From contig JBMNQG010000011.1 in NCBI GenBank assembly GCA_050944015.1, forward strand, positions 1 to 52,497: DNA of 52,497 nucleotides, read 5' to 3'. The translations under genes were made by a program, and so were the position numbers. Shown one piece after another: positions 41,669 through 51,076 of the stretch (position 1 is its first letter; every line of letters starts with the position of its first letter). The stretch is from DUOX01 sp050944015 (GTDB lineage Bacteria > Bacillota > Clostridia > Oscillospirales > Oscillospiraceae). The notes beneath the pieces were generated by a model. It saw only the letters and a program-made list of their open reading frames with translations, was not told where the DNA came from and did not search any database.

Positions 41669-43520
41669 TTGAGGCGCTATGGCTTCTCCGGTTTGCTCCT
41701 GTTTGCCATATTCATTTTTTCCCTGTTTATCGTTATAAAGGCTTACAACGTATCTTTAGCGTCCGGCACGCCCCTTTCCCAACTTGAGATTCAAATCGAT
41801 GCCGGCGGCCAATCCCTTTCCATAAAGCCCTGGTACAACTCTGACGACGGGGTATACTACGTTTTTTTACCTTCCTTTGCCTCTGATGAGGTAACAATCA
41901 TAGTTCCCGGCAGTTACCGCCTGTACATAAATGGAGAAAAGTATATCAACCCCCTGGCGCTTGGCGAATCCGGCGCGGTTTATGACGCGCAAATTAGTCC
42001 GTATATGTTTTCTGAAATCGGGAAACCTTCCTGCCGTGTTTATTACCACCGAATCCGGCAGCCTTGAAAACATACACGCAAATAAGGATTATAGGGAACC
42101 GGGGCAGATGCTCCTTATTTCCCCCCACGGGGAGACGGAGTACCTGGGCAAGCTGAAATCAATCTCCGGCAGGGGCCAGTACAGCTGGACCGTGCCGAAA
42201 AAGCCCTACAATCTGAACCTGGAGGAGGCCGCCGACCTCCTGTCACTGGGGGCCGGGCGCAGGTGGTGCCTTATTGCCAGCTACACCGATAATTCCTTCA
42301 TAAGACATAAGCTGGTGTACGACCTGGCGAAGGCCATCGGTATGGCCTACACCCCCAGAGCGGACTTTGTGGACCTGTTCATAAACGGCGAATACATGGG
42401 CCTCTACATGCTCTGCACTCAGGTGACCGTAGGCGAAAACAGGGTTGAAATTACGGACCTGGAAGCGGAAACGGAAAAGGCAAACAGGGTGAATTCCCTT
42501 GAAATATACGAACCTTTCCAGACTGGCGAGGGCGCAGGAAGCTTAAAAGGCTACGATATCCCTCGGGACCCGGCCGACATTACGGGGGGATACCTTTTTT
42601 ACATGGAGATGTCGGACCGGTATTCCAACCGGGGGAGCGGGTTTATCACCGGACGCTCCCAGCACATACTCATAAAAAGCCCGGAGCACGCCTCCGCCAG
42701 ACAGGTGGAATACCTGAGCTCCCTGGTTCAGGAATTTGAGGACGCCATTTACGCAGAAGACGGCATAAACCCCGATACCGGCAGGAGCTTTACGGAATAC
42801 ATAGACCTGGAGTCGTGGGCGAAGAAATATCTTATCGAGGAGTTTTCGATAAACTTTGATGCCGGCACAACCAGCCAGTACCTGTACAAAGACGTGGATT
42901 CCGTCAGCCCTCTAATATATGCGGGCCCGGCGTGGGACTACGACCACTCCATTGGAAACATCAGGCCCATTGTGCGCAATCCCCACACCCTTTATGCCTA
43001 TAAGAAGAACAGGGACGGATGGTACGGCAAGCTGTATGAAAAGCCGGCATTCTATCAAAAAGTGGTGGAGATATACGAACATGAATTGCTTCCGGCAGTG
43101 GACTACATGCTCAAACATAAGTTGGACGAATACTACGACAAGCTCCAGGTTGCCGCCGGGCTGGACTATGTCCGGTGGAACAGGGACGAAAAGGTTGACA
43201 TAATTCTGAACTTTAACACCTATAAAGAGGACTACGATTATATCCGCGAGTTTTTGACGGAAAGGGTTAAATTTTTAAACCGCCTTTGGCTAGAGGGCAT
43301 AACCTACCACAGCGTAACCCTGGCCATGCCCTCCTGGTCCTCCATCCCCTTTTACTATTTCGACATTGAGGACGGAAAATACCTGCCCGCGCCTTTGCCT
43401 GAAATAGACGACGAAAAGTTCGCGGGCTGGTACTACGACGAGGCTGGGGAAATTCCTTTTGACCCCAGTATCCCCATTACGGGAGACCTTGTTTTATACC
43501 CCAAATTCAGTAACGGCTAA
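41669..43520 (+). pseudogene. CotH kinase family protein with one frameshift
   Basis: The first frame (TTG 41669) encodes an N-terminal membrane segment (GLLLFAIFIFSLFIVIKAYN) and a beta-rich part, ending out of frame after about 42022. An extra A in GGGAAACC shifts the frame. The second frame carries NLPAVFITTESGSLENIHAN and the CotH kinase-like core to 43520, with SISGRGQYSWTVPKKPYNLN, VDLFINGEYMGLYMLCTQV and AGPAWDYDHSIGN. Joined it would be about 616 residues, a secreted or membrane-anchored protein kinase-like enzyme as in spore-coat CotH, with a short C-terminal repeat-like tail. With only one indel the gene may be a recent pseudogene or carry a sequencing error. Confidence 0.82.
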
Positions 43521-43544
43521 GGGAGCCGACAGGGAAGGCTGAAA

Positions 43545-43957
43545 AATGAAAAATCAGAAGTTCCGGCACAATGAAAACGGCACGGACCCGAGAGAGAAAT
43601 ACCGAATCAGAATATACAACAGCAGGCCGGCAAAATCTATCTGGAGCTGAAGAAAAAAGTCCGGGGCATGAGCAGAAGCATCGGCATATTCATTCTGGAC
43701 CGTCTGCCCGTGGGAAAAGCCCCCATGCTGCTTGTGGTAAACAGCAGCGACATTGAAGCGGAAGACGCAATTGTGGAAGTCGTTGAAAGATACAGCAGGT
43801 TTTACAAAATAAAATCCCGCAACTTTACCGCCGGCAGCCTGGATATGGTCATAGAAGTCCGCACAAAGCAGGAGCAGGAATTCATTTCGGAGATTACCGC
43901 CCTGCCCTTTACACCTCAGCCTCCCTGCTGGCCCACGACGGGGAAGTAACTTTCTGA
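43545..43957 (+). pseudogene. Fused remnants of VTC polyphosphate polymerase and DUF4956 protein
   Basis: MKNQKFRHNENGTDPREKYR plus IRIYN, then in a second frame AGKIYLELKKKVRG, are pieces of the VTC polyphosphate polymerase N-terminal region. The same frame runs directly into MLLVVNSSDIEAEDAIVEVV, ERYSRFYKIKSRNFTAG and SLDMVIEVRTKQEQEFISEI. After another shift near 43905, YTSASLLAHDGEVTF follows. That is the C-terminal part of a DUF4956 membrane protein. The rest of both genes is deleted. CotH, VTC and DUF4956 genes commonly sit together, so this is the wreck of the cluster behind CotH. Confidence 0.7.
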
Positions 43958-43974
43958 ACGCACGAAAAAAGAAC

Positions 43975-44006
43975 AAGACAGGCAGTTTTCCTGCCTGTCT
44001 TTTTTT
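43975..44006. terminator. Bidirectional terminator, end of the atp operon
   Basis: AAGACAGGCAG (43975-43985) pairs with CTGCCTGTCTT (43991-44001), with T-rich flanks on both strands. It ends the atp operon and the decayed cluster from the other side. Confidence 0.9.
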
Positions 44007-44011
44007 CTCGG

Positions 44012-44443
44012 TTAATACTGCTCATCCTGCTCCTGGGGATACACGCTGACTTCAATCCGCACCAAGGAGCGCCGCAGCATAACCTGATAGCTCTGGATTT
44101 TGGCGTCCTCAGAGCGCTCCTGAAGCAGTAGCTCGGCCATCCTGCGGTCGGCTTCGGCCCTGGGAAGGTCGATTTCGCCGGGCCTTTGGGCGATGGTGGT
44201 CATTATTTTCACCAGGTCGTTTCTCACCACCGCGACGCCGCCGAAAACCGCAATCTTCTGCTCCGTCCTGTTGTTGTTGATAATGCGGAGGATGCCGTCC
44301 CCCAGGGACACGGAAACCGGCTCATGACCCGGCAAAACCCCCATGTCCCCGTCTATGCAGCGCATAACGAGCATGTCTGCCTGTTCTTCAATTTTAAGCC
44401 CCCGGGGCGTGAATATCTGCAAATAAACCTTTTTCCCAGTCAT
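44012..44443 (-). CDS. atpC: ATP synthase F1 epsilon subunit
   Basis: This subunit of 143 residues has an N-terminal beta sandwich (VYLQIFTPRG, DGDMGVLPGHEPVSVSLGDG) and a C-terminal helical hairpin (PRAEADRRMAELLLQE onward). It lies on the central stalk and inhibits ATP hydrolysis. The start is ATG 44443 with GGGTG upstream; ATG 44455 is an alternative. It is the last gene of the operon and overlaps or abuts atpD. Confidence 0.95.
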   Translation of the reverse strand: MTGKKVYLQIFTPRGLKIEEQADMLVMRCIDGDMGVLPGHEPVSVSLGDGILRIINNNRTEQKIAVFGGVAVVRNDLVKIMTTIAQRPGEIDLPRAEADRRMAELLLQERSEDAKIQSYQVMLRRSLVRIEVSVYPQEQDEQY

Positions 44444-44447
44444 GGCG

Positions 44448-45845
44448 TCACCCATTTGCCTGCCTGTATCTTTCGACTACTTCGTCAATGGTGCCGGCAT
44501 TCAGGAAGAATCCTTCGGGTATCTCGTCGTGGATCCCTTCTATAATCTCTTTAAAACCCCTGACCGTCTCCTTCACCGTAACGTACCTGCCGGGGAGGGA
44601 GGTGTATTTTTCAGCCACAAAGAAGGGCTGGGACAGAAAGCGCTGAATCTTTCTGGCCCGGTCCACGATAAGCCTGTCGCTTTCGGATAGCTCGTTTATG
44701 CCCAGAATCGCCACAATATCCTGCAGGTCCTTGTAGCGCTGCAGGATGCTCTGGACGGAGCGGGCGACATTGTAATGCTCCTGCCCCACCACGGCCGGAT
44801 CCAGAATCCGGGAAGTAGATTCAAGGGGCGAAATGGCCGGGTATATGCCCTGCTCCACAATGGCCCGTGACAAAACCGTCACAGCATCCAGATGGGCAAA
44901 GGTTGTGGCGGTGGCTGGGTCCGTAAAGTCGTCGGCGGGGACGTATATGGCCTGCACTGATGTAATTGAGCCGGATTTTGTGGATGTTATGCGCTCCTGA
45001 AGGCCTCCGATTTCGGTGGCAAGGGTGGGCTGGTACCCCACGGCGCTGGGGATGCGCCCCAGCAGGGCTGAAACCTCGGAGCCCGCCTGAATGAACCGGA
45101 ATATGTTGTCGACAAACAGCAGCACGTCCTGTCTCATCACGTCCCGGAAGTATTCCGCCATGGTAAGGCCGGTGAGCCCCACCCGCATCCTGACTCCGGG
45201 AGGCTCGTTCATCTGGCCGAACACCAGGGCGGTCTTGTCAATAACCCCGGACTTTATCATGTCGTAATACAGGTCGTGCCCCTCCCGGGTGCGCTCCCCC
45301 ACGCCCACGAACACGGAATAGCCCCCGTGCTCCGTGGCGATGCTGTTTATGAGCTCCATGATGAGGACGGTCTTGCCCACCCCGGCGCCGCCGAAAAGGC
45401 CGATTTTGCCCCCTTTAGGGTACGGGCAAAGAAGGTCTATGGCCTTTATCCCTGTTTCAAACATCTCCGGCACTGCGGTCTGCTCCGCCAGGCTGGGAGG
45501 CTCCCGGTGTATGGGCCACTTCTGTTCGGTTTGGGGGTCCGGCTTGCCGTCAATTGCCCTCCCCAGGACGTTTACAATCCGCCCCAGGATCTCCTCCCCC
45601 ACGGGCACTGTAATGGGCGCGCCGGTGTCCACGGCCTTCATTCCCCTTCTCAGTCCCTCCGTGGGATGCATGGAAATACAGCGCACCGTGTTGTCACCCA
45701 GATGCTGCATGACCTCCAGTACTATGGTTTCCGTGCCTTTTTTTACTTCTATGGCATTGTATAACGCAGGTAGCTGGCTATCAAATCGGACATCCAAAAC
45801 CGAGCCGATAATTTGCACAATTCGGCCTGTGTTTTTATATGTCAA
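44448..45845 (-). CDS. atpD: ATP synthase F1 beta subunit
   Basis: This 465-residue catalytic subunit has Walker A GGAGVGKT, GERTREGHDLYYDM, VLLFVDNIFRFIQAG and the ALLGRIPSAVGYQPTLA loop. The start is TTG 45845 (MTYKNTGRIVQIIG) with AAGGTGG upstream. It is the most conserved gene of the operon and intact. Confidence 0.98.
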   Translation of the reverse strand: MTYKNTGRIVQIIGSVLDVRFDSQLPALYNAIEVKKGTETIVLEVMQHLGDNTVRCISMHPTEGLRRGMKAVDTGAPITVPVGEEILGRIVNVLGRAIDGKPDPQTEQKWPIHREPPSLAEQTAVPEMFETGIKAIDLLCPYPKGGKIGLFGGAGVGKTVLIMELINSIATEHGGYSVFVGVGERTREGHDLYYDMIKSGVIDKTALVFGQMNEPPGVRMRVGLTGLTMAEYFRDVMRQDVLLFVDNIFRFIQAGSEVSALLGRIPSAVGYQPTLATEIGGLQERITSTKSGSITSVQAIYVPADDFTDPATATTFAHLDAVTVLSRAIVEQGIYPAISPLESTSRILDPAVVGQEHYNVARSVQSILQRYKDLQDIVAILGINELSESDRLIVDRARKIQRFLSQPFFVAEKYTSLPGRYVTVKETVRGFKEIIEGIHDEIPEGFFLNAGTIDEVVERYRQANG

Positions 45846-45858
45846 TACTATTCCACCT

Positions 45859-46704
45859 TTATCTCAGAATGTTGGCGCCGCTCACAATCTCGTTTATCTC
45901 CTGAGTAATGGCGGCCTGCCGCCTGCGGTTATACATAAGGGTCAGGTCGTCAATAATCTCCGTGGCGTTTCTGTCCGCCGACTCCATGTTGACCATCCGG
46001 GCGGCGTGCTCGCAGGCCAGGGATTCCGAATGGGCCGCGAAAAAATACATGTGGAGATACAGGGGGATAAGCTCGTTTAAAAACGTGTTCGCGTCAGGCT
46101 CGTATTTCATCCCGCCGCGCCTTATCGCCCGGCCCTCGCCGCCCGTAAGGGGCAGCACCTTCTCCACGCGGGGCACGTATTTCAGGGTGGTTTCAAATTT
46201 GGTATACGCCACGTACACCTCGTCAATCTCTCCGGACAGATACATGTGATGAATACGGTCCGCCATCCGCCCCGTGCCCTCGTATATCTGGGCTTCAGAT
46301 ATGTCCGTTATCCTGCGGATTACGTTTTTGTCCCGCCGCCTGAAAAACTCGCTGCCCTTCGCGCCCACAACGAGTATCTTCTCGTTTTTGCCGCTCATGT
46401 GCCGCAGCGCCGCTTCCGACACGTTTTTGTTGTAGCTTCCGCAAAGCCCCTTGTCGCTGGTAATGACCACATAGGCGGTGTTTTTAACTCTCCTCCGGGC
46501 GACGTAAACGTTGTCCCGAACTTCCTCGCAGTATTTTAAATCGTCTATGACGTTTTTTATCTCCGTAAATATTGGGCGCGCGCCGTCCAGCCTGGCCCTG
46601 GCCTTGTGTAGCTTGGCGGCGGAAACCATGTCCATGGCCTTCATAATCTTCCTTGTGGCGGCCACGTTGCCTATTCTGTGCTTAATATTCTGCAGCGAAG
46701 ACAT
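45859..46704 (-). CDS. atpG: ATP synthase F1 gamma subunit
   Basis: The rotor shaft protein, 281 residues. The N-terminal coiled coil is MSSLQNIKHRIGNVAATRKI and MKAMDMVSAAKL; the C-terminal helix contains MESADRNATEIIDDLTLMYN and ends RRRQAAITQEINEIVSGA. TSDKGLCGSYN is the usual middle motif. The ribosome site AAGGGTGA lies upstream of the ATG. Confidence 0.97.
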   Translation of the reverse strand: MSSLQNIKHRIGNVAATRKIMKAMDMVSAAKLHKARARLDGARPIFTEIKNVIDDLKYCEEVRDNVYVARRRVKNTAYVVITSDKGLCGSYNKNVSEAALRHMSGKNEKILVVGAKGSEFFRRRDKNVIRRITDISEAQIYEGTGRMADRIHHMYLSGEIDEVYVAYTKFETTLKYVPRVEKVLPLTGGEGRAIRRGGMKYEPDANTFLNELIPLYLHMYFFAAHSESLACEHAARMVNMESADRNATEIIDDLTLMYNRRRQAAITQEINEIVSGANILR

Positions 46705-46716
46705 GGCTTTTCACCC

Positions 46717-48228
46717 TTAACTGAAATTGTGCAGCGCCTTAAATTCGACGATGGCTTCTTTGATTTTCTCCTCCAGCTGGGGAGAAATGTCCCCGGTGTC
46801 ACGGATTTCGTCGGCTATATGCCGCTTGTTCCTGTCAATATACAACAGAAACTCCCGCTGGAACTCCCGCACGTGGGTAATGTCCACGTCCATCAGGTGC
46901 CCATTCACAAGCACATACAGTATAAGCACCTGATGTTTAATGGACATGGGCCTGTACTGGGGCTGCTTGAGTATTTCCACAATACGCTGGCCCTGACGCA
47001 GGCGGTCCAGGGTGTCCTGGCTCAAATCGGAGCCGAACTGGGCGAAGGCCTCCAGCTCCCTATACTGGGCAAACTCAATACGCAGGGGGCCGGCGATTTT
47101 CTTCATGGCCTTAATCTGTGCGGCCCCTCCCACCCGGGAGACAGAAAAACCGGGGTTTATCGCGGGACGTACGCCGTCGTTGAACAGCTCCGTTTCAAGA
47201 TAAATCTGCCCGTCGGTGATGGAGATAACGTTGGTGGAAATATAGGCGGATATGTCCCCCTCCTGGGTCTCGATAATCGGAAGGGCGGTAAGGGTTCCGC
47301 CTCCATGCTCCTCGTTCAGGCAGGCCGCCCGCTCCAGGAGCCGGGAATGCAGGTAAAACACGTCTCCCGGATATGCCTCCCGCCCCGGCGGGCGGCGCAA
47401 AAGCAGGCTTATTGTCCGGTATGCCACCGCGTGCTTCGACAGGTCGTCATAGACAATCAGCACGTCCCTGCCCTGGTACATCCACTCTTCCCCGATGGCG
47501 CAGCCGGCATAGGGGGCAATATACTGCAGGGCCGCCGGGTCGCTGGCTGTTGAAACCACCACGGTCGTATACTCCATGGCCCCCGTTTCCCTGAGGGTAT
47601 TTACGATGCGGGCAACGGTAGAAGCTTTCTGGCCTATGGCCACATATATGCAGAGCACATTCTTGTCCCTTTGATTAATAATGGTATCTATGCAAATGGC
47701 CGTCTTTCCCGTCTGACGGTCCCCAATAATCAGCTCCCTCTGCCCCCGGCCTATGGGCACCATGGCGTCTATGGCCTTTATGCCCGTCTGAAGGGGCACG
47801 CTTACCTCCTTGCGCATGATGACGCTGGGAGCCGGGCTTTCTATGGGGCGGAATTTGGTGGCGGGAATCGGGCCTTTGCCGTCAATGGGCTGCCCCAGGG
47901 CGTTTATCACCCGCCCCAGCAGGACGTCACCCACGGGCACCTGGGCCATCTTCCCCGTCAGCTTGACGGGGTCCCCCGCCTTAATGCCGTCGTCCGAGCC
48001 CATGATTACGACCCCTATACTCTCCTCTTCCATATTCAGGGCCATGCCGTACACCCCGCCGGGAAACTCCAATAGCTCACCGCTCATTGCGCCCTGAAGT
48101 CCGTAAACCCGGGCGATGCCGTCGCCCACCTGTACGACCGTTCCAGCCTCCGAAACATCCGGTTTGTATGAAAAAGATTTTATCTGCTCCTTGATAACCG
48201 AGGTCAGCTCGTTGAGGTTAACTGTCAT
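46717..48228 (-). CDS. atpA: ATP synthase F1 alpha subunit
   Basis: This 503-residue non-catalytic nucleotide-binding subunit has Walker A GDRQTGKTA, the LLLRRPPGREAYPGDVFYLH region and ERAACLNEEHGGGTLTALPI. The N-terminal SEAGTVVQVGDGIARVYGL matches the family. It overlaps the atpH stop by four bases. Confidence 0.97.
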   Translation of the reverse strand: MTVNLNELTSVIKEQIKSFSYKPDVSEAGTVVQVGDGIARVYGLQGAMSGELLEFPGGVYGMALNMEEESIGVVIMGSDDGIKAGDPVKLTGKMAQVPVGDVLLGRVINALGQPIDGKGPIPATKFRPIESPAPSVIMRKEVSVPLQTGIKAIDAMVPIGRGQRELIIGDRQTGKTAICIDTIINQRDKNVLCIYVAIGQKASTVARIVNTLRETGAMEYTTVVVSTASDPAALQYIAPYAGCAIGEEWMYQGRDVLIVYDDLSKHAVAYRTISLLLRRPPGREAYPGDVFYLHSRLLERAACLNEEHGGGTLTALPIIETQEGDISAYISTNVISITDGQIYLETELFNDGVRPAINPGFSVSRVGGAAQIKAMKKIAGPLRIEFAQYRELEAFAQFGSDLSQDTLDRLRQGQRIVEILKQPQYRPMSIKHQVLILYVLVNGHLMDVDITHVREFQREFLLYIDRNKRHIADEIRDTGDISPQLEEKIKEAIVEFKALHNFS

Positions 48229-48764
48229 TCGGTACCCCCTTTCTTTAGGTTTTCTCTCATATTATTAAGCCGGCTCCTCACCGTCAAATCGATAAGGCGG
48301 CTGCCCACATGGACATAGAATCCCCCAATTAAGGCCGGATCCACCTGGGTCTGGATGTCCACCTCCCTGCCCAGTTTCCGGGCAAGCAGCCCGCGGAGGG
48401 CGAGAATTTGCTCCTCTCTCAGGGGAGCGGGGGACACCACAAACGCCACCATCCTTCCCCCGTGCCGCTTCGCCATGTCCATGAAAGCTTCGAGGGCCGG
48501 AAGAATTATCGCCTCGTGGCTGTTTTTTACGGCAAGGTATAAAAACCCCATCAAATCATCTGAGATTTTACCTGAAAACAGGCTATCCAGCAGTTCGCGC
48601 TTGGCGCTGTCGGGAACGTTGGGATGCGTCAGGAACTCCTCGCTCCTGCTCCGCTTCAGCTCCCCCGCGACAAAGGCAGCCTGCTCCAGCCCCTTTTCAA
48701 GCTCCCCCTTTTCCAGCGCCAGCTCATAAAGTGCGTAAGCGTAGCGCTCTTTCAGCTCAGCCAT
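48225..48764 (-). CDS. atpH: ATP synthase F1 delta subunit
   Basis: This 179-residue peripheral-stalk protein has a helical N-terminal domain (ERYAYALYELALEKGELEKG) and a C-terminal part with DPALIGGFYVHVGSRLIDLT, then VRSRLNNMRENL, all typical of OSCP/delta. It overlaps atpF by 13 bp and atpA by four. The ribosome site GGAGG is inside atpF. Confidence 0.95.
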   Translation of the reverse strand: MAELKERYAYALYELALEKGELEKGLEQAAFVAGELKRSRSEEFLTHPNVPDSAKRELLDSLFSGKISDDLMGFLYLAVKNSHEAIILPALEAFMDMAKRHGGRMVAFVVSPAPLREEQILALRGLLARKLGREVDIQTQVDPALIGGFYVHVGSRLIDLTVRSRLNNMRENLKKGGTE

Positions 48765-49306
48765 GCGGCTTCCTCCAACTGGGCAACGGCCTCTTCAAAA
48801 AGCCTGTCCTGGGTTTCACGGTCTATGGCGTGCTCCACAAACTTTTCAGCCAGAATGGAAGCTACGTCGATGATATACAGCTTTGCCTCATCTTTAAGAC
48901 GCTCCCTTTCGGCCAAAACGCTTTCATGGGCCCGCTGCCTTATTTCCGCGGCCTCCCGCCTGGCGTCTTCTATGAGATGCCTACTTCTTTCTGCGGCGGT
49001 AAGCCTGGCGGATTCTAATATCTTAACCCGCTCCAGATCTATTTCCTGCAGTTTTTTCTCGTATTCAGCCTTAATCTTTTCAGCCTCGGCCAGTTTTTCC
49101 TGGGCCTCCTGGAGCTGGCTGCTGATTTTTTCCGAACGCTTACGCAAAAAGTCCTGCACCGGCTTATACAGGATAAAGCCCAGCGCGGCGGCCAGAATAC
49201 AGACGTTCAGCAGCTGAATCCCAATGCTGATAAGCATCTGCTGGTCCAGCGCGAATAAGCGCCCCTCAGGCACAAGCCCGGACAAAAGCGGCATTCCAAA
49301 ACTCAA
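48752..49306 (-). CDS. atpF: ATP synthase Fo b subunit
   Basis: This 184-residue protein has an N-terminal membrane helix (about 25-47, IGIQLLNVCILAAALGFILY) followed by KPVQDFLRKRSEKI and a long charged coiled coil to the end, forming the peripheral stalk. The start is TTG 49306 behind GGGAGG. It lies 111 bp after atpE, the largest gap inside the operon. Confidence 0.93.
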   Translation of the reverse strand: MSFGMPLLSGLVPEGRLFALDQQMLISIGIQLLNVCILAAALGFILYKPVQDFLRKRSEKISSQLQEAQEKLAEAEKIKAEYEKKLQEIDLERVKILESARLTAAERSRHLIEDARREAAEIRQRAHESVLAERERLKDEAKLYIIDVASILAEKFVEHAIDRETQDRLFEEAVAQLEEAAWLS

Positions 49307-49394
49307 ACCATGCGGCCTCCCTTCGACAAGAATTTACCGGGGTATTTCCGGCGGCCTTCCATAACATCCGCTTACTGCACATGCTTAAATGCAG

Positions 49395-49416
49395 CGCCTG
49401 TTTCCCTGTTCAGGCG
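49395..49416 (-). other. Hairpin directly after atpE
   Basis: CGCCTG (49411-49416 in complement) pairs with CAGGCG (49395-49400 in complement) one base beyond the atpE stop. It has no T run. It may protect the 3' end of atpE mRNA or reduce reading into atpF, in line with the need for more c than b subunits. Confidence 0.4.
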
Positions 49417-49417
49417 G

Positions 49418-49693
49418 CTAACCCATGTGCTGGATATAGATGTTGACCAGGGGATTGGCGAAGAGCATTATAATGGCAATCAAAAGCCCGTATATGCCCG
49501 AGGTCTCGCCCATTGCAAGGCCAATAAACATGGCGCTTCTTATGGAATCGGCGGCTTCCGGCTGACGGGCCATGGACTCTATGGCCTGGGCCACAACTTT
49601 TCCCTGTCCTATGGTGGTCAGCAAGCCGTTTAGCAGGGCAACGGCAGCGGAAATTTGGGCTACGGCAATAACAAAAGCAAAAGGATCGTTCAT
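49418..49693 (-). CDS. atpE: ATP synthase Fo c subunit, sodium-type ligand set
   Basis: This 91-residue hairpin proteolipid forms the rotor ring. Helix 1 ends in LLTTIGQGKVVAQAIESMAR; the loop is RQPEA; helix 2 is IRSAMFIGLAMGETSGIYGL. Gln30, Glu63, Thr64, Ser65 and Tyr68 occupy the positions of Q32, E65, S66, T67 and Y70 of Ilyobacter, the sodium ligands (S/T exchanged at two places). Start ATG 49693 follows GGAGG; an upstream extension in frame lacks support. Confidence 0.93.
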   Translation of the reverse strand: MNDPFAFVIAVAQISAAVALLNGLLTTIGQGKVVAQAIESMARQPEAADSIRSAMFIGLAMGETSGIYGLLIAIIMLFANPLVNIYIQHMG

Positions 49694-49737
49694 TATGTAT
49701 TCCTCCAATCTGTGATTTCTCAATGATGATTTCGGAA

Positions 49738-50418
49738 TTATTCGGCGGCGCCCTTGATGAACATAATGCTCAGGGCGCAGAAGATGTAGGTCTGCAGCGC
49801 GCCCATAAACAGGTCAAAATAGGCGTGCAGCGCGGCGGGGATGCCAAACTGGAGAATAATGGGAGCCATTTGATAAACCAGGGTCATCAGAATCATGCCC
49901 GCCAGCACATTCCCGAAAAGCCTGAAGCTCAGGGATATGGGGCGGGCAAGCTCTCCAATCAGGTTGAGTGGGAAAAAAATGAATATTGGCTCAAAAAAGG
50001 ACTTTAGGTATGCCTTTTTGCGGTATTTGATGCCCATGGCCTGTATCATGACAAAGGTTGCCAGGGCAAGGGCAATGGTGGTGGCCCAGTCCGCAGTTGG
50101 CGGCCTTAGACCCGCAAGGCCGCTGATATTGGACACAAAAATAAAGGCGAAAACGGCGAAAAACCACTTCCCGAGGGTCATCAGCTTTTCCCCGCCGGTG
50201 TTTCTCATGAAACCGTCGAAAATCTCAACGACGGCCTCCACGGCGTTTTGGACACCCCTGGGTATTACCTCCATCCTCCGCAGTTTAAAGCGCAGGAAAA
50301 GCGCCACGGCTATGAGCACCGCCATAATAATCCAGGTGTTGAATATGGTCCGCGTAATCCAAATCTCGACGCCCCCTATTTCCAGAACCCAAAGGTTGTC
50401 AATATTGAAATCCAGCAA
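49738..50418 (-). CDS. atpB: ATP synthase Fo a subunit
   Basis: This 226-residue membrane protein forms the ion half-channels. The essential arginine is in LARPISLSFRLFGN; the last helices include QTYIFCALSIMFI. The start is TTG 50418 behind GGTGGTGAT. It lies between atpI and atpE as usual. Confidence 0.96.
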   Translation of the reverse strand: MLDFNIDNLWVLEIGGVEIWITRTIFNTWIIMAVLIAVALFLRFKLRRMEVIPRGVQNAVEAVVEIFDGFMRNTGGEKLMTLGKWFFAVFAFIFVSNISGLAGLRPPTADWATTIALALATFVMIQAMGIKYRKKAYLKSFFEPIFIFFPLNLIGELARPISLSFRLFGNVLAGMILMTLVYQMAPIILQFGIPAALHAYFDLFMGALQTYIFCALSIMFIKGAAE

Positions 50419-50451
50419 ATCATCACCACCCTGTCGCGCGATTGCGGCGCA

Positions 50452-50823
50452 TCATATTTTCTTAAACATCTTCAAAGTGTAAAGGGATATCTGAAATGAT
50501 AGAATACCGGCAACGGCCCCCCACAGGCTTATATTAGGCACAAGAGCCGCCAGAACCAGCACCGCCCCGGATAGGGCCAGCCTCAGCAGGTGCTGGAGGC
50601 GGACGTAGTTTCCGGCCCTGTCCTTTTCCATACCCAGCGCCCTGTCTACCGCCCGTTCAAGGAGTATGACCTTGGCAATGCTGGTTGCAGAGCCAAGCAA
50701 GGCGCCAAAGACAAAGGGCAGGCAATCCGGGGAGCGGTAATATACGGCGGCTGCAGCAATAAAGAGTAGGGTCAAAATGCCTATCGTCAAAATCATCCTT
50801 TTTGCAACTTCAGATAACTTCAT
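50452..50823 (-). CDS. atpI: ATP synthase subunit I
   Basis: This 123-residue protein has four membrane helices (about 10-28, 33-52, 76-95, 98-116) and lies directly before atpB. AtpI proteins assist c-ring assembly. The family is poorly conserved; position and topology carry the assignment. Confidence 0.85.
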   Translation of the reverse strand: MKLSEVAKRMILTIGILTLLFIAAAAVYYRSPDCLPFVFGALLGSATSIAKVILLERAVDRALGMEKDRAGNYVRLQHLLRLALSGAVLVLAALVPNISLWGAVAGILSFQISLYTLKMFKKI

Positions 50824-50845
50824 AAATCACCTTTCCAATTAACGG

Positions 50846-51076
50846 TCATTTCCTTTGCCCCAAATCAAATATGGCCTTCAGGGCGGCCACAGCCCCCAAT
50901 ATTGAAAAAAGCAGCAGGAGCCATGGCGAAGTACCAAGAAGATTGTCCAGAAATCTACCCAGAAACACGCCGATGAGCACGCATGCTGCCATCGTTATTC
51001 CTATTTGTGAAAAGAAGGATAACGCACGCAATAGCTCCCTGCCTTGCTTTTTGCCATTTTCCCGCGGCTTTTTCAA
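50846..51076 (-). CDS. atpZ: AtpZ-like small membrane protein, first gene of the atp operon
   Basis: This 76-residue protein has two membrane helices (FFSQIGITMAACVLIGVFLG and LLLLFSILGAVAALKAIF). It is typical of the AtpZ/AtpQ family that precedes atpI and helps assembly or takes up divalent cations. The start is TTG 51076 with AAAGGGG at seven bases; TTG 51082 is too close to it. Confidence 0.8.
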   Translation of the reverse strand: MKKPRENGKKQGRELLRALSFFSQIGITMAACVLIGVFLGRFLDNLLGTSPWLLLLFSILGAVAALKAIFDLGQRK

